DNA of 64,000 nt from Budorcas taxicolor (Eukaryota > Chordata > Mammalia > Artiodactyla > Bovidae): positions 1-64,000 of the forward strand of contig NW_026292692.1 in the NCBI RefSeq assembly GCF_023091745.1, in the 5' to 3' direction. The notes under the pieces were generated by a model, which worked only from the letters and a program-made list of their open reading frames with translations, was not told the DNA's origin and ran no database searches. This document shows, piece by piece, positions 37,135 to 48,497 of the stretch. A program made the position numbers and the translations under genes. Position 1 is the first letter of the stretch. Every line of letters starts with the position of its first letter.

Positions 37135-37950
37135 TTGGTGTAAATCAAGAAGTTCCCCGACCTAGCCGTCTCCACTCGAGAGGAATCACGAGGGTCCCGC
37201 CCACATCCAGAGGAGCCCCGTTTCCGCCTCGTAGCTCGAGATGAGGGATCCTTTCCCTGCTTCGTCGGGAAAGAGTTCCCGGCGTTCCCGTCGCATCTCA
37301 AGAGGAGGCCCTCTCAACAGGAACAGCGAGAGGAACTCCAGGGTCGTGCCACCATTCCAAGAGTCCCCCAGATGTCTCAGTCCGTTCCAGAGGAACCTCT
37401 TTTCCCTTCACCGGCTCGTCTTTCACGCCGAGGATCGACTCACACCAAGGTGGCACGTGGCACAGCCCTGTGGGAAAGCCTCGTGGGAAAGCCTCGAGGG
37501 ACAGCCTCGAGGGAAAGCCACAGATCCCTTGATCCACGTGACAGGAAGCGTGACACTACTGCTGCAGCTCGGGAGGAAAGCTCACGTGCATGTCCCCACT
37601 CGGGACGCCGCCTGACTCCCCTGGGGACACTCAGAAGCTCCCCAAGATCCATGGCAACACTGGAGAGGAATCCTCAGGTTCCGGCCCCTACTCCACACAA
37701 GGACTGAGGCCCCGGCATGGACGGGAGAGGAATCCCGAGAGGTCCCCTAGCAACTCGCATGGGGACTGGCCTTTCCTGAGGCCACCAGAGCGGGTCCCTG
37801 AGGTCCCCGTCGTAACTCGAGAAGACCTGCCGCAACTCGAGAAAATCCAGGAGGTTCTCCCCTCCAGGCGAGATGAGGCCCATTTCCGCTGAGGCGTCTC
37901 GAGGCTGATCACACCTCACTTCTGGAACTTCGAAAGGCTCCTTCACACCC
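37135..37950 (+). repeat. Satellite unit U46, class T, 816 bp
   Basis: T left part, then a tail with GTCCCCACTCGGGACGCC in place of GACGATGCC. Shared with U50 at 3,251 bp. Confidence 0.92.
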
Positions 37951-38753
37951 TTGGTGCAAATCAAGAAGTTCCCCGACATAGCCGTCTCCACTCGAGAGGA
38001 ATCACGAGGGTCCCGCCCACATCCAGAGGAGCCCCGTTTCAGCCTCGTAGCTCGAGATGAGGGATCCTTTCCCTGCTTCGTCGGGAAAGAGTTCCCGGCG
38101 TTCCCGTCGCATCTCAAGAGGAGGCCCTCTCAACAGGAACGGAGAGAGGAACTCCAGGGTCGTGCCACCATTCCAAGAGTCCCCCAGATGTCTCAGTCCA
38201 TTCCAGAGGAACCTCTTTTCCCTTCACTGGCTCGTCTTTCACGCCGAGGACCGACTCACACCAAGGTGGCACGTGGCACAGCACTGTGGGAAAGCCTCGT
38301 GGGAAAGCCTCGAGGGAAAGCCACAGATCCCTTGATCCACGTGACAGGAAGCGTGACACTACTGCTGCAGCTCGGGAGGAAAGCTCACGTGCATGTCCCC
38401 ACTCGAGACGCCGCCTGACTCCCCTGGGGACACTCTGAAGCTCCCCAAGATCCATGGCAACACTGGAGAGGAATCCTCAGGTTCCGGCCCCAAATCCACA
38501 CAAGGACTGAGGCCCCGGCATGGAGGGGAGAGGAATCCCGAGAGGCCCCATATCAACTCGCATGGGGACTGGCCTTTCCTGAGGCCACCAGAGCGGGTCC
38601 CTGAGGTCCCCGTCGTAACTCGAGAAGACCTGCCGCAACTCGAGAAAATCCAGGAGGTTCTCCCCTACAGGCGAGATGAGGCCCATTTCCGCTGAGGCGT
38701 CTCGAGGCTGATCACACCTCACCTCTGGAACTTCGAAAGGCTCCTTCACACCC
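37951..38753 (+). repeat. Satellite unit U47, class C, 803 bp, 13 bp deletion
   Basis: C marks. Tail CCCCAAATCC and GGAGGGGAGAGG are shared with U54, 5,686 bp downstream. Confidence 0.93.
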
Positions 38754-39569
38754 TTGGTGCAAATCAAGAAGTTCCCTGACATACCCGTCTCCACTCGAGA
38801 GGAATCACGAGGGTCCCGCCCACATCCAGAGGAGCCCCGTTTCAGCCTCGTAGCTCGAGATCAGGGATCCTTTCCCTGCTTCGTCGGGAAAGAGTTCCCG
38901 GCGTTCCCGTCGCATCTCAAGAGGAGGCCCTCTCAACAGGAACGGCGAGAGGAACTCCAGGGTCGTGCCACCATTCCAAGAGTCCCCCAGATGTCTCAGT
39001 CCATTCCAGAGGAACCTCTTTTCCCTTCACCGGCTCGTCTTTCACGCCGAGGATCGACTCACACCAAGGTGGCACGTGGCACAGCCCTGTGGGAAAGCCT
39101 CGTGGGAAAGCCTCGAGGGACAGCCTCGAAGGAAAGCCACAGATCCCTTGATCCACGTGACAGGAAGCGTGACACTACTGCGGCAGCTCGGGAGGAAAGC
39201 GCACGTGCATGCCCCCACTCGAGACGAGGCGTGACTCCCCTGGGGAGACTCAGAAGCACCCCAAGATCCATGGCAACACTGGAGAGCCATCCTCAGGTTC
39301 CGGCCCCGACTCCACACAAGGACTGAGGCCCCGGCATGGACGGGAGAGGAATCCCGAGAGGTCCCCTAGCACCTCGCATGGGGACTGGCCTTTCCTGAGG
39401 CCACCAGAGCGGGTCCCTGAGGTCCCCGTCGTAACTCGAGAAGACCTGCCGCAACTCGAGAAAATCCAGGAGGTTCTCCCCTCCAGGCGAGAGGAGGCCC
39501 ATTTCCCCTGAGGCGTCTCGAGGCTGATCACACCTCACCTCTGGAACTTCGAAAGGGTCCTTCACACCC
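38754..39569 (+). repeat. Satellite unit U48, D/R mosaic, 816 bp
   Basis: GATCAGGG and TTTCAGCCTCG on the left; from about 38,990 it follows U44 (CTGCGGCAGC, GAGGCGTGAC). Private GAGAGCCATCC near 39,280. Confidence 0.92.
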
Positions 39570-40385
39570 TTGGTGCAAATCAAGAAGTTCCCCGACATAC
39601 CCGTCTCCACTCGAGAGGAATCACGAGGGTCCTGCCCACATCCAGAGGAGCCCCGTTTCCGCCTCGTAGCTCGAGATGAGGGATGCTTTCCCTGCTTCGT
39701 CGGGAAAGAGTTCCCGGCGTTTCCGTCGCATCTCAAGAGGAGGCCGTCTCAACAGGAACGGCGAGAGGAACTCCAAGGTCGTGCCACCATTCCAAGAGTC
39801 CCCCAGATGTTTCAGTCCATTCCAGAGGAACCTCTTTTCCCTTCACCGGCTCGTCTTTCACGCCGAGGATCGACTCACACCAAGGTGGCACGTGGCACAG
39901 CCCTGTGGGAAAGCCTCGTGGGAAAGCCTCAAGGGACAGCCTCGAGGGAAAGCCACAGATCCCTTGATCCAGGTGACAGGAAGCGTGACACTACTGCTGC
40001 AGCTCGGGAGGAAAGCGCACGTGCATGCCCCCACTCGAGACGAGGCCTGAGTCCACTGGGAAGACTCAGAAGCACCCCAAGATCCATGGCAACACTGGAG
40101 AGCAATCCTCAGATTCCGGCCCCGACTCCACACAAGGACTGAGGCCGCGGCATGGACGGGAGAGGAATCCCGAGAGGTCCCCTAGCACCTGGCATGGGGA
40201 CTGGCCTTTCCTGAGGCCACCAGAGCGGGTCCCTGAGGTCCCCGTCGTAACTCGAGAAGACCTGCCGCAACTCGAGAAAATCCAGGAGGTTCTCCCCTCC
40301 AGGCGAGATGAGGCCCATTTCCACTGAGGCGTCTCGAGGCTGATCACACCTCACCTCTGGAACTTCGAAAGGGTCCTTCACACCC
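39570..40385 (+). repeat. Satellite unit U49, class G, 816 bp
   Basis: Near-identical to U45 at 3,251 bp, including GTCCTGCCC and GAGAGCAATCC. Private CACCTGGCATGG near 40,190. Confidence 0.92.
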
Positions 40386-41201
40386 TTGGTGTAAATCAAG
40401 AAGTTCCCCGACCTAGCCGTCTCCACTCGAGAGGAATCACGAGGGTCCCGCCCACATCCAGAGGAGCCCCGTTTCCGCCTCGTAGCTCGAGATGAGGGAT
40501 CCTTTCCCTGCTTCGTCGGGAAAGAGTTCCCGGCGTTCCCGTCGCATCTCAAGAGGAGGCCCTCTCAACAGGAACAGCGAGAGGAACTCCAGGGTCGTGC
40601 CACCATTCCAAGAGTCCCCCAGATGTCTCAGTCCGTTCCAGAGGAACCTCTTTTCCCTTCACCGGCTCGTCTTTCACGCCGAGGATCGACTCACACCAAG
40701 GTGGCACGTGGCACAGCCCTGTGGGAAAGCCTCGTGGGAAAGCCTCGAGGGACAGCCTCGAGGGAAAGCCACAGATCCCTTGATCCACGTGACAGGAAGC
40801 GTGACACTACTGCTGCAGCTCGGGAGGAAAGCTCACGTGCATGTCCCCACTCGGGACGCCGCCTGACTCCCCTGGGGACACTCAGAAGCTCCCCAAGATT
40901 CATGGCAACACTGGAGAGAAATCCTCAGGTTCCGGCCCCGAATCCACACAAGGACTGAGGCCCCGGCATGGACGGGAGAGGAATCCCGAGAGGTCCCCTA
41001 GCAACTCGCATGGGGACTGGCCTTTCCTGAGGCCACCAGAGCGGGTCCCTGAGGTCCCCGTCGTAACTCGAGAAGACCTGCCGCAACTCGAGAAAATCTA
41101 GGAGGTTCTCCCCTCCAGGCGAGATGAGGCCCATTTCCGCTGAGGCGTCTCGAGGCTGATCACACCTCACCTCTGGAACTTCGAAAGGGTCCTTCACACC
41201 C
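40386..41201 (+). repeat. Satellite unit U50, class T, 816 bp
   Basis: Sister of U46. Private AAGATTCATGG and GAGAGAAATCC. Tail AAAATCTAGG is shared with U20 and U52. Confidence 0.92.
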
Positions 41202-42017
41202 TTGGTGCAAATCAAGAAGTTCCCCGACATACCCGTCTCAACTCGAGAGGAATCACGAGGGTCCCGCCCACATCCAGAGGAGCCCCGTTTCCGCCTCGTA
41301 GCTCGAGATGAGGGATCCTTTCCCTGCTTCGTCGGGAAAGAGTTCCCGGCGTTCCCGTCGCATCTCAAGAGGAGGCCCTCTCAACAGGAACGGCGAGAGG
41401 AACTCCAGGGTCGTGCCACCATTCCAAGAGTCCCCCAGATGTCTCAGTCCATTCCAGAGGAACCTCTTTTCCCTTCACCGGCTCGTCTTTCACGCCGAGG
41501 TTCGACTCACACCAGGGTGGCACGTGGCAGAGACCTGTGGGAAAGCCTCGTGGGAAAGCCTCTAGAGACAGCCTCGAGGGAAAGCCACAGATCCCTTGAT
41601 CCACGTGACAGGAAGCGTGACACTACTGCTGCAGCTCGGGAGGAAAGCGCACGTGCATGCCCCCACTCGAGACGAGGCCTGACTCCCCTGGGGAGACTCA
41701 GAAGCACCCCAAGATCCATGGCAACACTGGAGAGGAATCCTCAGGTTCCGGCCCCGACTCCACACAAGGACTGAGGCCCCGGCATGGACGGGAGAGGAAT
41801 CCCGAGAGGTCCCCTAGCAACTCGCATGGGGAATGGCCTTTCCTGAGGCCACCAGAGCGGGTCCCTGAGGTCCCCGTCGTAACTCGAGAAGACCTGCCGC
41901 AACTCGAGAAAATCCAGGAGGTTCTCCCCTCCAGGCGAGATGAGGCCCATTTCCGCTGAGGCGTCTCGAGGCTGATCACACCTCACTTCTGGAACTTCGA
42001 AAGGCTCCTTCACACCC
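41202..42017 (+). repeat. Satellite unit U51, class B, 816 bp
   Basis: GGTTCGACTC at 41,499. CTCTAGAGACAG and GTCTCAACTCG occur only here and in U53, 1,619 bp downstream. Confidence 0.92.
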
Positions 42018-42820
42018 TTGGTGCAAATCAAGAAGTTCCCCGACATAGCCGTCTCCACTCGAGAGGAATCACGAGGGTCCCGCCCACATCCAGAGGAGCC
42101 CCGTTTCAGCCTCGTAGCTCGAGATGAGGGATCCTTTCCCTGCTTCGTCGGGAAAGAGTTCCCGGCGTTCCCGTCGCATCTCAAGAGGAGGCCCTCTCAA
42201 CAGGAACGGAGAGAGGAACTCCAGGGTCGTGCCACCATTCCAAGAGTCCCCCAGATGTCTCAGTCCATTCCAGAGGAACCTCTTTTCCCTTCACTGGCTC
42301 GTCTTTCACGCCGAGGACCGACTCACACCAAGGTGGCACGTGGCACAGCACTGTGGGAAAGCCTCGTGGGAAAGCCTCGAGGGAAAGCCACAGATCCCTT
42401 GATCCACGTGACAGGAAGCGTGACACTACTGCTGCAGCTCGGGAGGAAAGCTCACGTGCATGTCCCCACTCGAGACGCCGCCTGACTCCCCTGGGGACAC
42501 TCTGAAGCTCCCCAAGATCCATGGCAACACTGGAGAGGAATCCTCAGGTTCCGGCCCCAAATCCACACAAGGACTGAGGCCCCGGCATGGACGGGAGAGG
42601 AATCCCGAGAGGTCCCCTAGCAACTCGCATGGGGACTGGCCTTTCCTGAGGCCACCAGAGCGGGTCCCTGAGGTCCCCGTCGTAACTCGAGAAGACCTGC
42701 CGCAACTCGAGAAAATCTAGGAGGTTCTCCCCTCCAGGCGAGATGAGGCCCATTTCCGCTGAGGCGTCTCGAGGCTGATCACACCTCACCTCTGGAACTT
42801 CGAAAGGGTCCTTCACACCC
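42018..42820 (+). repeat. Satellite unit U52, class C with switched tail, 803 bp, 13 bp deletion
   Basis: C unit up to CCCCAAATCC at about 42,556. Then the tail of U50 (ATGGACGGGAG, CCCCTAGCAAC, AAAATCTAGG) replaces the expected CCCCATATCAAC. It carries the crossover point of the 1,619 bp duplication. Confidence 0.93.
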
Positions 42821-43636
42821 TTGGTGCAAATCAAGAAGTTCCCCGACATACCCGTCTCAACTCGAGAGGAATCACGAGGGTCCCGCCCACATCCAGAGGA
42901 GCCCCGTTTCCGCCTCGTAGCTCGAGATGAGGGATCCTTTCCCTGCTTCGTCGGGAAAGAGTTCCCGGCGTTCCCGTCGCATCTCAAGAGGAGGCCCTCT
43001 CAACAGGAACGGCGAGAGGAACTCCAGGGTCGTGCCACCATTCCAAGAGTCCCCCAGATGTCTCAGTCCATTCCAGAGGAACCTCTTTTCCCTTCACCGG
43101 CTCGTCTTTCACGCCGAGGTTCGACTCACACCAGGGTGGCACGTGGCAGAGACCTGTGGGAAAGCCTCGTGGGAAAGCCTCTAGAGACAGCCTCGAGGGA
43201 AAGCCACAGATCCCTTGATCCACGTGACAGGAAGCGTGACACTACTGCTGCAGCTCGGGAGGAAAGCGCACGTGCATGCCCCCACTCGAGACGAGGCCTG
43301 ACTCCCCTGGGGAGACTCAGAAGCACCCCAAGATCCATGGCAACACTGGAGAGGAATCCTCAGGTTCCGGCCCCGACTCCACACAAGGACTGAGGCCCCG
43401 GCATGGACGGGAGAGGAATCCCGAGAGGTCCCCTAGCAACTCGCATGGGGAATGGCCTTTCCTGAGGCCACCAGAGCGGGTCCCTGAGGTCCCCGTCGTA
43501 ACTCGAGAAGACCTGCCGCAACTCGAGAAAATCCAGGAGGTTCTCCCCTCCAGGCGAGATGAGGCCCATTTCCGCTGAGGCGTCTCGAGGCTGATCACAC
43601 CTCACTTCTGGAACTTCGAAAGGCTCCTTCACACCC
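42821..43636 (+). repeat. Satellite unit U53, class B, 816 bp
   Basis: Copy of U51 with the same CTCTAGAGACAG; GGTTCGACTC at 43,118. Confidence 0.92.
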
Positions 43637-44439
43637 TTGGTGCAAATCAAGAAGTTCCCCGACATAGCCGTCTCCACTCGAGAGGAATCACGAGGGTCCC
43701 GCCCACATCCAGAGGAGCCCCGTTTCAGCCTCGTAGCTCGAGATGAGGGATCCTTTCCCTGCTTCGTCGGGAAAGAGTTCCCGGCGTTCCCGTCGCATCT
43801 CAAGAGGAGGCCCTCTCAACAGGAACGGAGAGAGGAACTCCAGGGTCGTGCCACCATTCCAAGAGTCCCCCAGATGTCTCAGTCCATTCCAGAGGAACCT
43901 CTTTTCCCTTCACTGGCTCGTCTTTCACGCCGAGGACCGACTCACACCAAGGTGGCACGTGGCACAGCACTGTGGGAAAGCCTCGTGGGAAAGCCTCGAG
44001 GGAAAGCCACAGATCCCTTGATCCACGTGACAGGAAGCGTGACACTACTGCTGCAGCTCGGGAGGAAAGCTCACGTGCATGTCCCCACTCGAGACGCCGC
44101 CTGACTCCCCTGGGGACACTCTGAAGCTCCCCAAGATCCATGGCAACACTGGAGAGGAATCCTCAGGTTCCGGCCCCAAATCCACACAAGGACTGAGGCC
44201 CCGGCATGGAGGGGAGAGGAATCCCGAGAGGCCCCATATCAACTCGCATGGGGACTGGCCTTTCCTGAGGCCACCAGAGCGGGTCCCTGAGGTCCCCGTC
44301 GTAACTCGAGAAGACCTGCCGCAACTCGAGAAAATCCAGGAGGTTCTCCCCTACAGGCGAGATGAGGCCCATTTCCGCTGAGGCGTCTCGAGGCTGATCA
44401 CACCTCACCTCTGGAACTTCGAAAGGCTCCTTCACACCC
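43637..44439 (+). repeat. Satellite unit U54, class C, 803 bp, 13 bp deletion
   Basis: Copy of U52 in its left part, with the regular C tail (CCCCATATCAAC) and GGAGGGGAGAGG as in U47. Confidence 0.93.
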
Positions 44440-45255
44440 TTGGTGCAAATCAAGAAGTTCCCCGACATACCCGTCTCCACTCGAGAGGAATCACGAGGGT
44501 CCCGCCCACATCCAGAGGAGCCCCGTTTCAGCCTCGTAGCTCGAGATCAGGGATCCTTTCCCTGCTTCGTCGGGAAAGAGTTCCCGGCGTTCCCGTCGCA
44601 TCTCAAGAGGAGGCCCTCTCAACAGGAACGGCGAGAGGAACTCCAGGGTCGTGCCACCATTCCAAGAGTCCCCCAGATGTCTCAGTCCATTCCAGAGGAA
44701 CCTCTTTTCCCTTCACCCGCTCGTCTTTCACGCCGAGGATCGACTCACACCAAGGTGGCACGTGGCACAGCCCTGTGGGAAAGCCTCGTGGGAAAGCCTC
44801 GAGGGACAGCCTCGAGGGAAAGCCACAGATCCCTTGATCCACGTGACAGGAAGCGTGACACTACTGCTGCAGCTCGGGAGGAAAGCGCACGTGCATGCCC
44901 CCACTCGAGACGAGGCCTGACTCCCCTGGGGAGACTCAGAAGCACCCCAAGATCCATGGCAACACTGGAGAGGAAACCTCAGGTTCCGGCCCCGACTCCA
45001 CACAAGGACTGAGGCCCCGGCATGGACGGGAGAGGAATTCCGAGAGGCCCCCTAGCAACTCGCATGTGGACTGGCCTTTCCTGAGGCCACCAGAGCGGGT
45101 CCCTGAGGTCCCCGTCGTAACTCGAGAAGACCTGCCGCAACTCGACAAAATCCATAAGGATCTCCCCTCCAGGCGAGATGAGGCCCATTTCTGCTGAGGC
45201 GTCTTGAGGCTGATCACATCTCACCTCTGGAACTTCGAAAGGCTCCTTCACACCC
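44440..45255 (+). repeat. Satellite unit U55, class D, 816 bp
   Basis: GATCAGGG, CACCCGCTCG, CATAAGGATC. Private GAGGAAACCTC and CGCATGTGGAC. Confidence 0.92.
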
Positions 45256-46058
45256 TTGGTGCAAATCAAGAAGTTCCCCGACATAGCCGTCTCCACTCGA
45301 GAGGAATCACGAGGGTCCCGCCCACATCCAGAGGAGCCCCGTTTCCGCCTCGTAGCTCGAGATGAGGGATCCTTTCCCTGCTTCTTCGGGAAAGAGTTCC
45401 CGGCGTTCCCGTCGCATCTCAAGAGGAGGCCCTCTCAACAGGAACGGCGAGAGGAACTCCAGGGTCGTGCCACCATTCCAAGAGTCCCCCAGATGTCTCA
45501 GTCCATTCCAGAGGAACCTCTTTTCCCTTCACCGGCTCGTCTTTCACGCCGAGGACCGACTCGCACCAAGGTGGCACGTGGCACAGCACTGTGGGAAAGC
45601 CTCGTGGGAAAGCCTCGAGGGAAAGCCACAGATCCCTTGATCCACGTGACAGTAAGTGTGACACTACTGCTGCAGCTCGGGAGGAAAGCTCACGTGCATG
45701 CCCCCACTCGAGACGCCGCCTGACTCCCCTGGGGACACTCAGAAGCTCCCCAAGATCCATGGCAACACTGGAGAGGAATCCTCAGGTTCCGGCCCCGACT
45801 ACACACAAGGACTGAGGCCCCGGCATGGACGGGAGAGGAATCCCGAGAGGCCCCCTATCAACTCGCATGGGGACTGGCCTTTCCTGAGGCCACCAGAGCG
45901 GGTCCCTGAGGTCCCCGTCGTAACTCGAGAAGACCTGCCGCAACTCGACAAAATCCAGGAGGTTCTCCCCTCCCGCCGAGATGAGGCCCATTTCCGCTGA
46001 GGCGTCTCGAGGCTGATCACACCTCACCTCTGGAACTTCGAAAGGCTCCTTCACACCC
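45256..46058 (+). repeat. Satellite unit U56, class E, 803 bp, 13 bp deletion
   Basis: CTTCTTCGGG, CAGTAAGTGTGAC. Last unit with the 13 bp deletion in the window. Private GACTCGCACC and GACTACACAC. Confidence 0.93.
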
Positions 46059-46870
46059 TTGGTGCAAATCAAGAAGTTCCCCGACATACCTGTCTCCACT
46101 CGAGGGGAATCACGAGGGTCCCGCCCACATCCAGAGGAGCCCCGTTTCCGCCTCGTAGCTCGACATGAGGGATCCTTTCCCTGCTTCGTCGGGAAAGAGT
46201 TCCCGGCGTTCCCCTCGCATCTCAAGAGGAGGCCCTCTCACAGGAACGGCGAGAGGAACTCCAGGGTCGTGCCACCATTCCAAGAGTCCCCCAGATGTCT
46301 CAGTCCATTCCAGAGGAACCTTTTTCCCTTCACCGGCTCATCTTTCACGCCGAGGATCGACTCACACCAGGGTGGCACGTGCAGAGCCCTGTGGGAAAGC
46401 CTCGTGGGAAAGCCTCGAGGGACAGCCTCGAGGGAAAGCCACAGATCCCTTGATCCACGTGACAGGAAGCGTGACACTACTGCTGCAGCTCGGGAGGAAA
46501 GCGCACGTGCATGCCCCCACTCGAGACGAGGCCTGACTCCCTGGGGAGACTCAGAAGCACCCCAAGATCCATGGCAACACTGGAGAGGAATCCTCAGGTT
46601 CCGGCCCCCGACTCCACACAAGGACTGAGGCCCCAGCATGGACGGGAGAGGAATCCCGAGAAGTCCCCTAGCACCTCGCATGGGGACTGGCCTTTCCTGA
46701 GGCACCAGAGCGGGTCCCTGAGGTCCCCGTCGTAACTCGAGAAGACCTGCCGCAACTCGAGAAAATCCAGGAGGTTCTCCCCTCCAGGCGAGAGGAGGCC
46801 CATTTCCGCTGAGGCGTCTCGAGGCTGATCACACCTCACATCTGGAACTTCGAAAGGGTCCTTCACACCC
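46059..46870 (+). repeat. Satellite unit U57, class F, 812 bp, indel-damaged
   Basis: Counterpart of U38 at 15,449 bp (GGCGAGAGGAGG, CACATCTGG). Single-base losses near 46240, 46381, 46540 and 46703 and a gain near 46605 make it irregular. Confidence 0.9.
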
Positions 46871-47681
46871 TTGGTGCAAATCAAGAAGTTCCCCGACATA
46901 CCCGTCTCCACTCGAGAGGAATCACGAGGTCCCGCCCACATCCAGAGGAGCCCCGTTTCCGCCTCGTAGCTCGAGATGAGGGATGCTTTCCCTGCTTCGT
47001 CGGGAAAGAGTTCCCGGCGTTTCCGTCGCATCTCAAGAGGAGGCCGTCTCAACAGGAACGGCGAGAGGAACTCCAAGGTCGTGCCACCATTCCAGAGTCC
47101 CCCAGATGTTTCAGTCCATTCCAGAGGAAACTCTTTTCCCTTCACCGCCTCGTCTTTCACGCCGAGGATCGACTCACACCCGGGTGGCACGTGGCACAGC
47201 CCTATGGGAAAGCCTCGTGGGAAAGCCTCGAGGGACAGCCTAGAGGGAAAGCCACAGATCCCTTGATCAGGTGACAGGAAGCGTGACACTACTGCTGCAG
47301 CTCAGGAGGAAAGCGCACGTGCATGCCCCCACTCGAGACGAGACCTGAGTCCCCTGGGAAGACTCAGAAGCACCCAAGATCCATGGCAACACTGGAGAGG
47401 AATCCTCAGGTTCCGGCCCCGACTCCACACAAGGACTGAGGCCGCGGCATGGACGGGAGAGGAATCCCGAAAGGTCCCCTAGCACCTCGCATGGGGACTG
47501 GCCTTTCCTGAGGCCACCAGAGCGGGTCCCTGAGGTCCCCGTCGTAACTCGAGAAGACCTGCCGCAACACGAGAAAATCCAGGAGGTTCTCCCCTCCAGG
47601 CGAGATGAGGCCCATTTCCGCTGAGGCGTCTCGAGGCTGATCACACCTCACCTCTGGAACTTCGAAAGGGTCCTTCACACC
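46871..47681 (+). repeat. Satellite unit U58, class G, 811 bp, indel-damaged
   Basis: Counterpart of U39. Losses near 46929, 47094, 47268, 47374 and at the unit end (CACCCTGG) account for all five missing bases. Confidence 0.9.
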
Positions 47682-48497
47682 CTGGTGTAAATCAAGAAGT
47701 TCCCCGACCTAGCCGTCTCCACTCGAGAGGAATCACGAGGGTCCCGCCCACATCCAGAGGAGCCCCGTTTCCGCCTCGTAGCTCGAGATGAGGGATCCTT
47801 TCCCTGCTTCGTCGGGAAAGAGTTCCCGGCGTTCCCGTCGCATCTCAAGTGGAGGCCCTCTCAACAGGAACAGCGAGAGGAACTCCAGGGTCGTGCCACC
47901 ATTCCAAGAGTCCCCCAGATGTCTCAGTCCGTTCCAGAGGAACCTCTTTTCCCTTCACCGGCTCGTCTTTCACGCCGAGGATCGACTCACACCAAGGTGG
48001 CACGTGGCACAGCCCTGTGGGAAAGCCTCGTGGGAAAGCCTCGAGGGAGAGCCTCGAGGGAAAGCCACATATCCCTTGATCCACGTGACAGGAAGCGTGA
48101 CACTACTGCTGCAGCTCGGGAGGAAAGCGCAGGTGCGTGCCCCCACTCGAGACGAGGCCTGACTCCCCTGGGGAGACTCAAAAGCACCCCAAGATCCATG
48201 GCAACACTGGAGAGGAATCCTCAGGTTCCGGCCCCGACTCCACACAAGGTCTTAGGCCCCGGCCTCGACGGGAGAGGAATCCCGAGAGGGCCCCTAGCAA
48301 CTCGCATGGGGACTGGCCTTTCCTGAGGCCACCAGAGCGGGTCCCTGAGATCCCCGTCGTAACTCGAGAAGACCTGCCGCAACTCGAGAAAATCCAGGAG
48401 GTTCTCCCCTCCAGGCGAGATGAGGCCCATTTCCGCTGAGGCGTCTCGAGGCTGATCACACCTCACCTCTGGAACTTCGAAAGGGTCCTTCACACCC
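47682..48497 (+). repeat. Satellite unit U59, class T, 816 bp
   Basis: GTGTAAATC (first base C here), GAACAGCGAG, CCGTTCCAGAGG. GGGAGAGCC and CCACATATCCC are shared with U63 in domain III. Confidence 0.9.

Larger units (their letters stand above)
37135..40385 (+). repeat. Variant higher-order block T-C-D-G (3,251 bp)
   Basis: U46-U49 are three 816 bp units plus one 803 bp unit, 3,251 bp in all. The flanking R-G-T stretch on the left reappears at a 3,251 bp shift, so this block spans one period of a tandem duplication. Confidence 0.8.
40386..47681 (+). repeat. Higher-order repeat copy 3, expanded: T-B-C-B-C-D-E-F-G (7,296 bp)
   Basis: U50-U58 have the copy 2 order with one extra B-C dimer. 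Copy 2 length plus a 1,619 bp dimer is 7,304 bp; the observed 7,296 bp is eight short, explained by the private deletions after 46.2 kb. The two B units share a private CTCTAGAGACAG, so the dimer duplication is recent. Confidence 0.85.
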
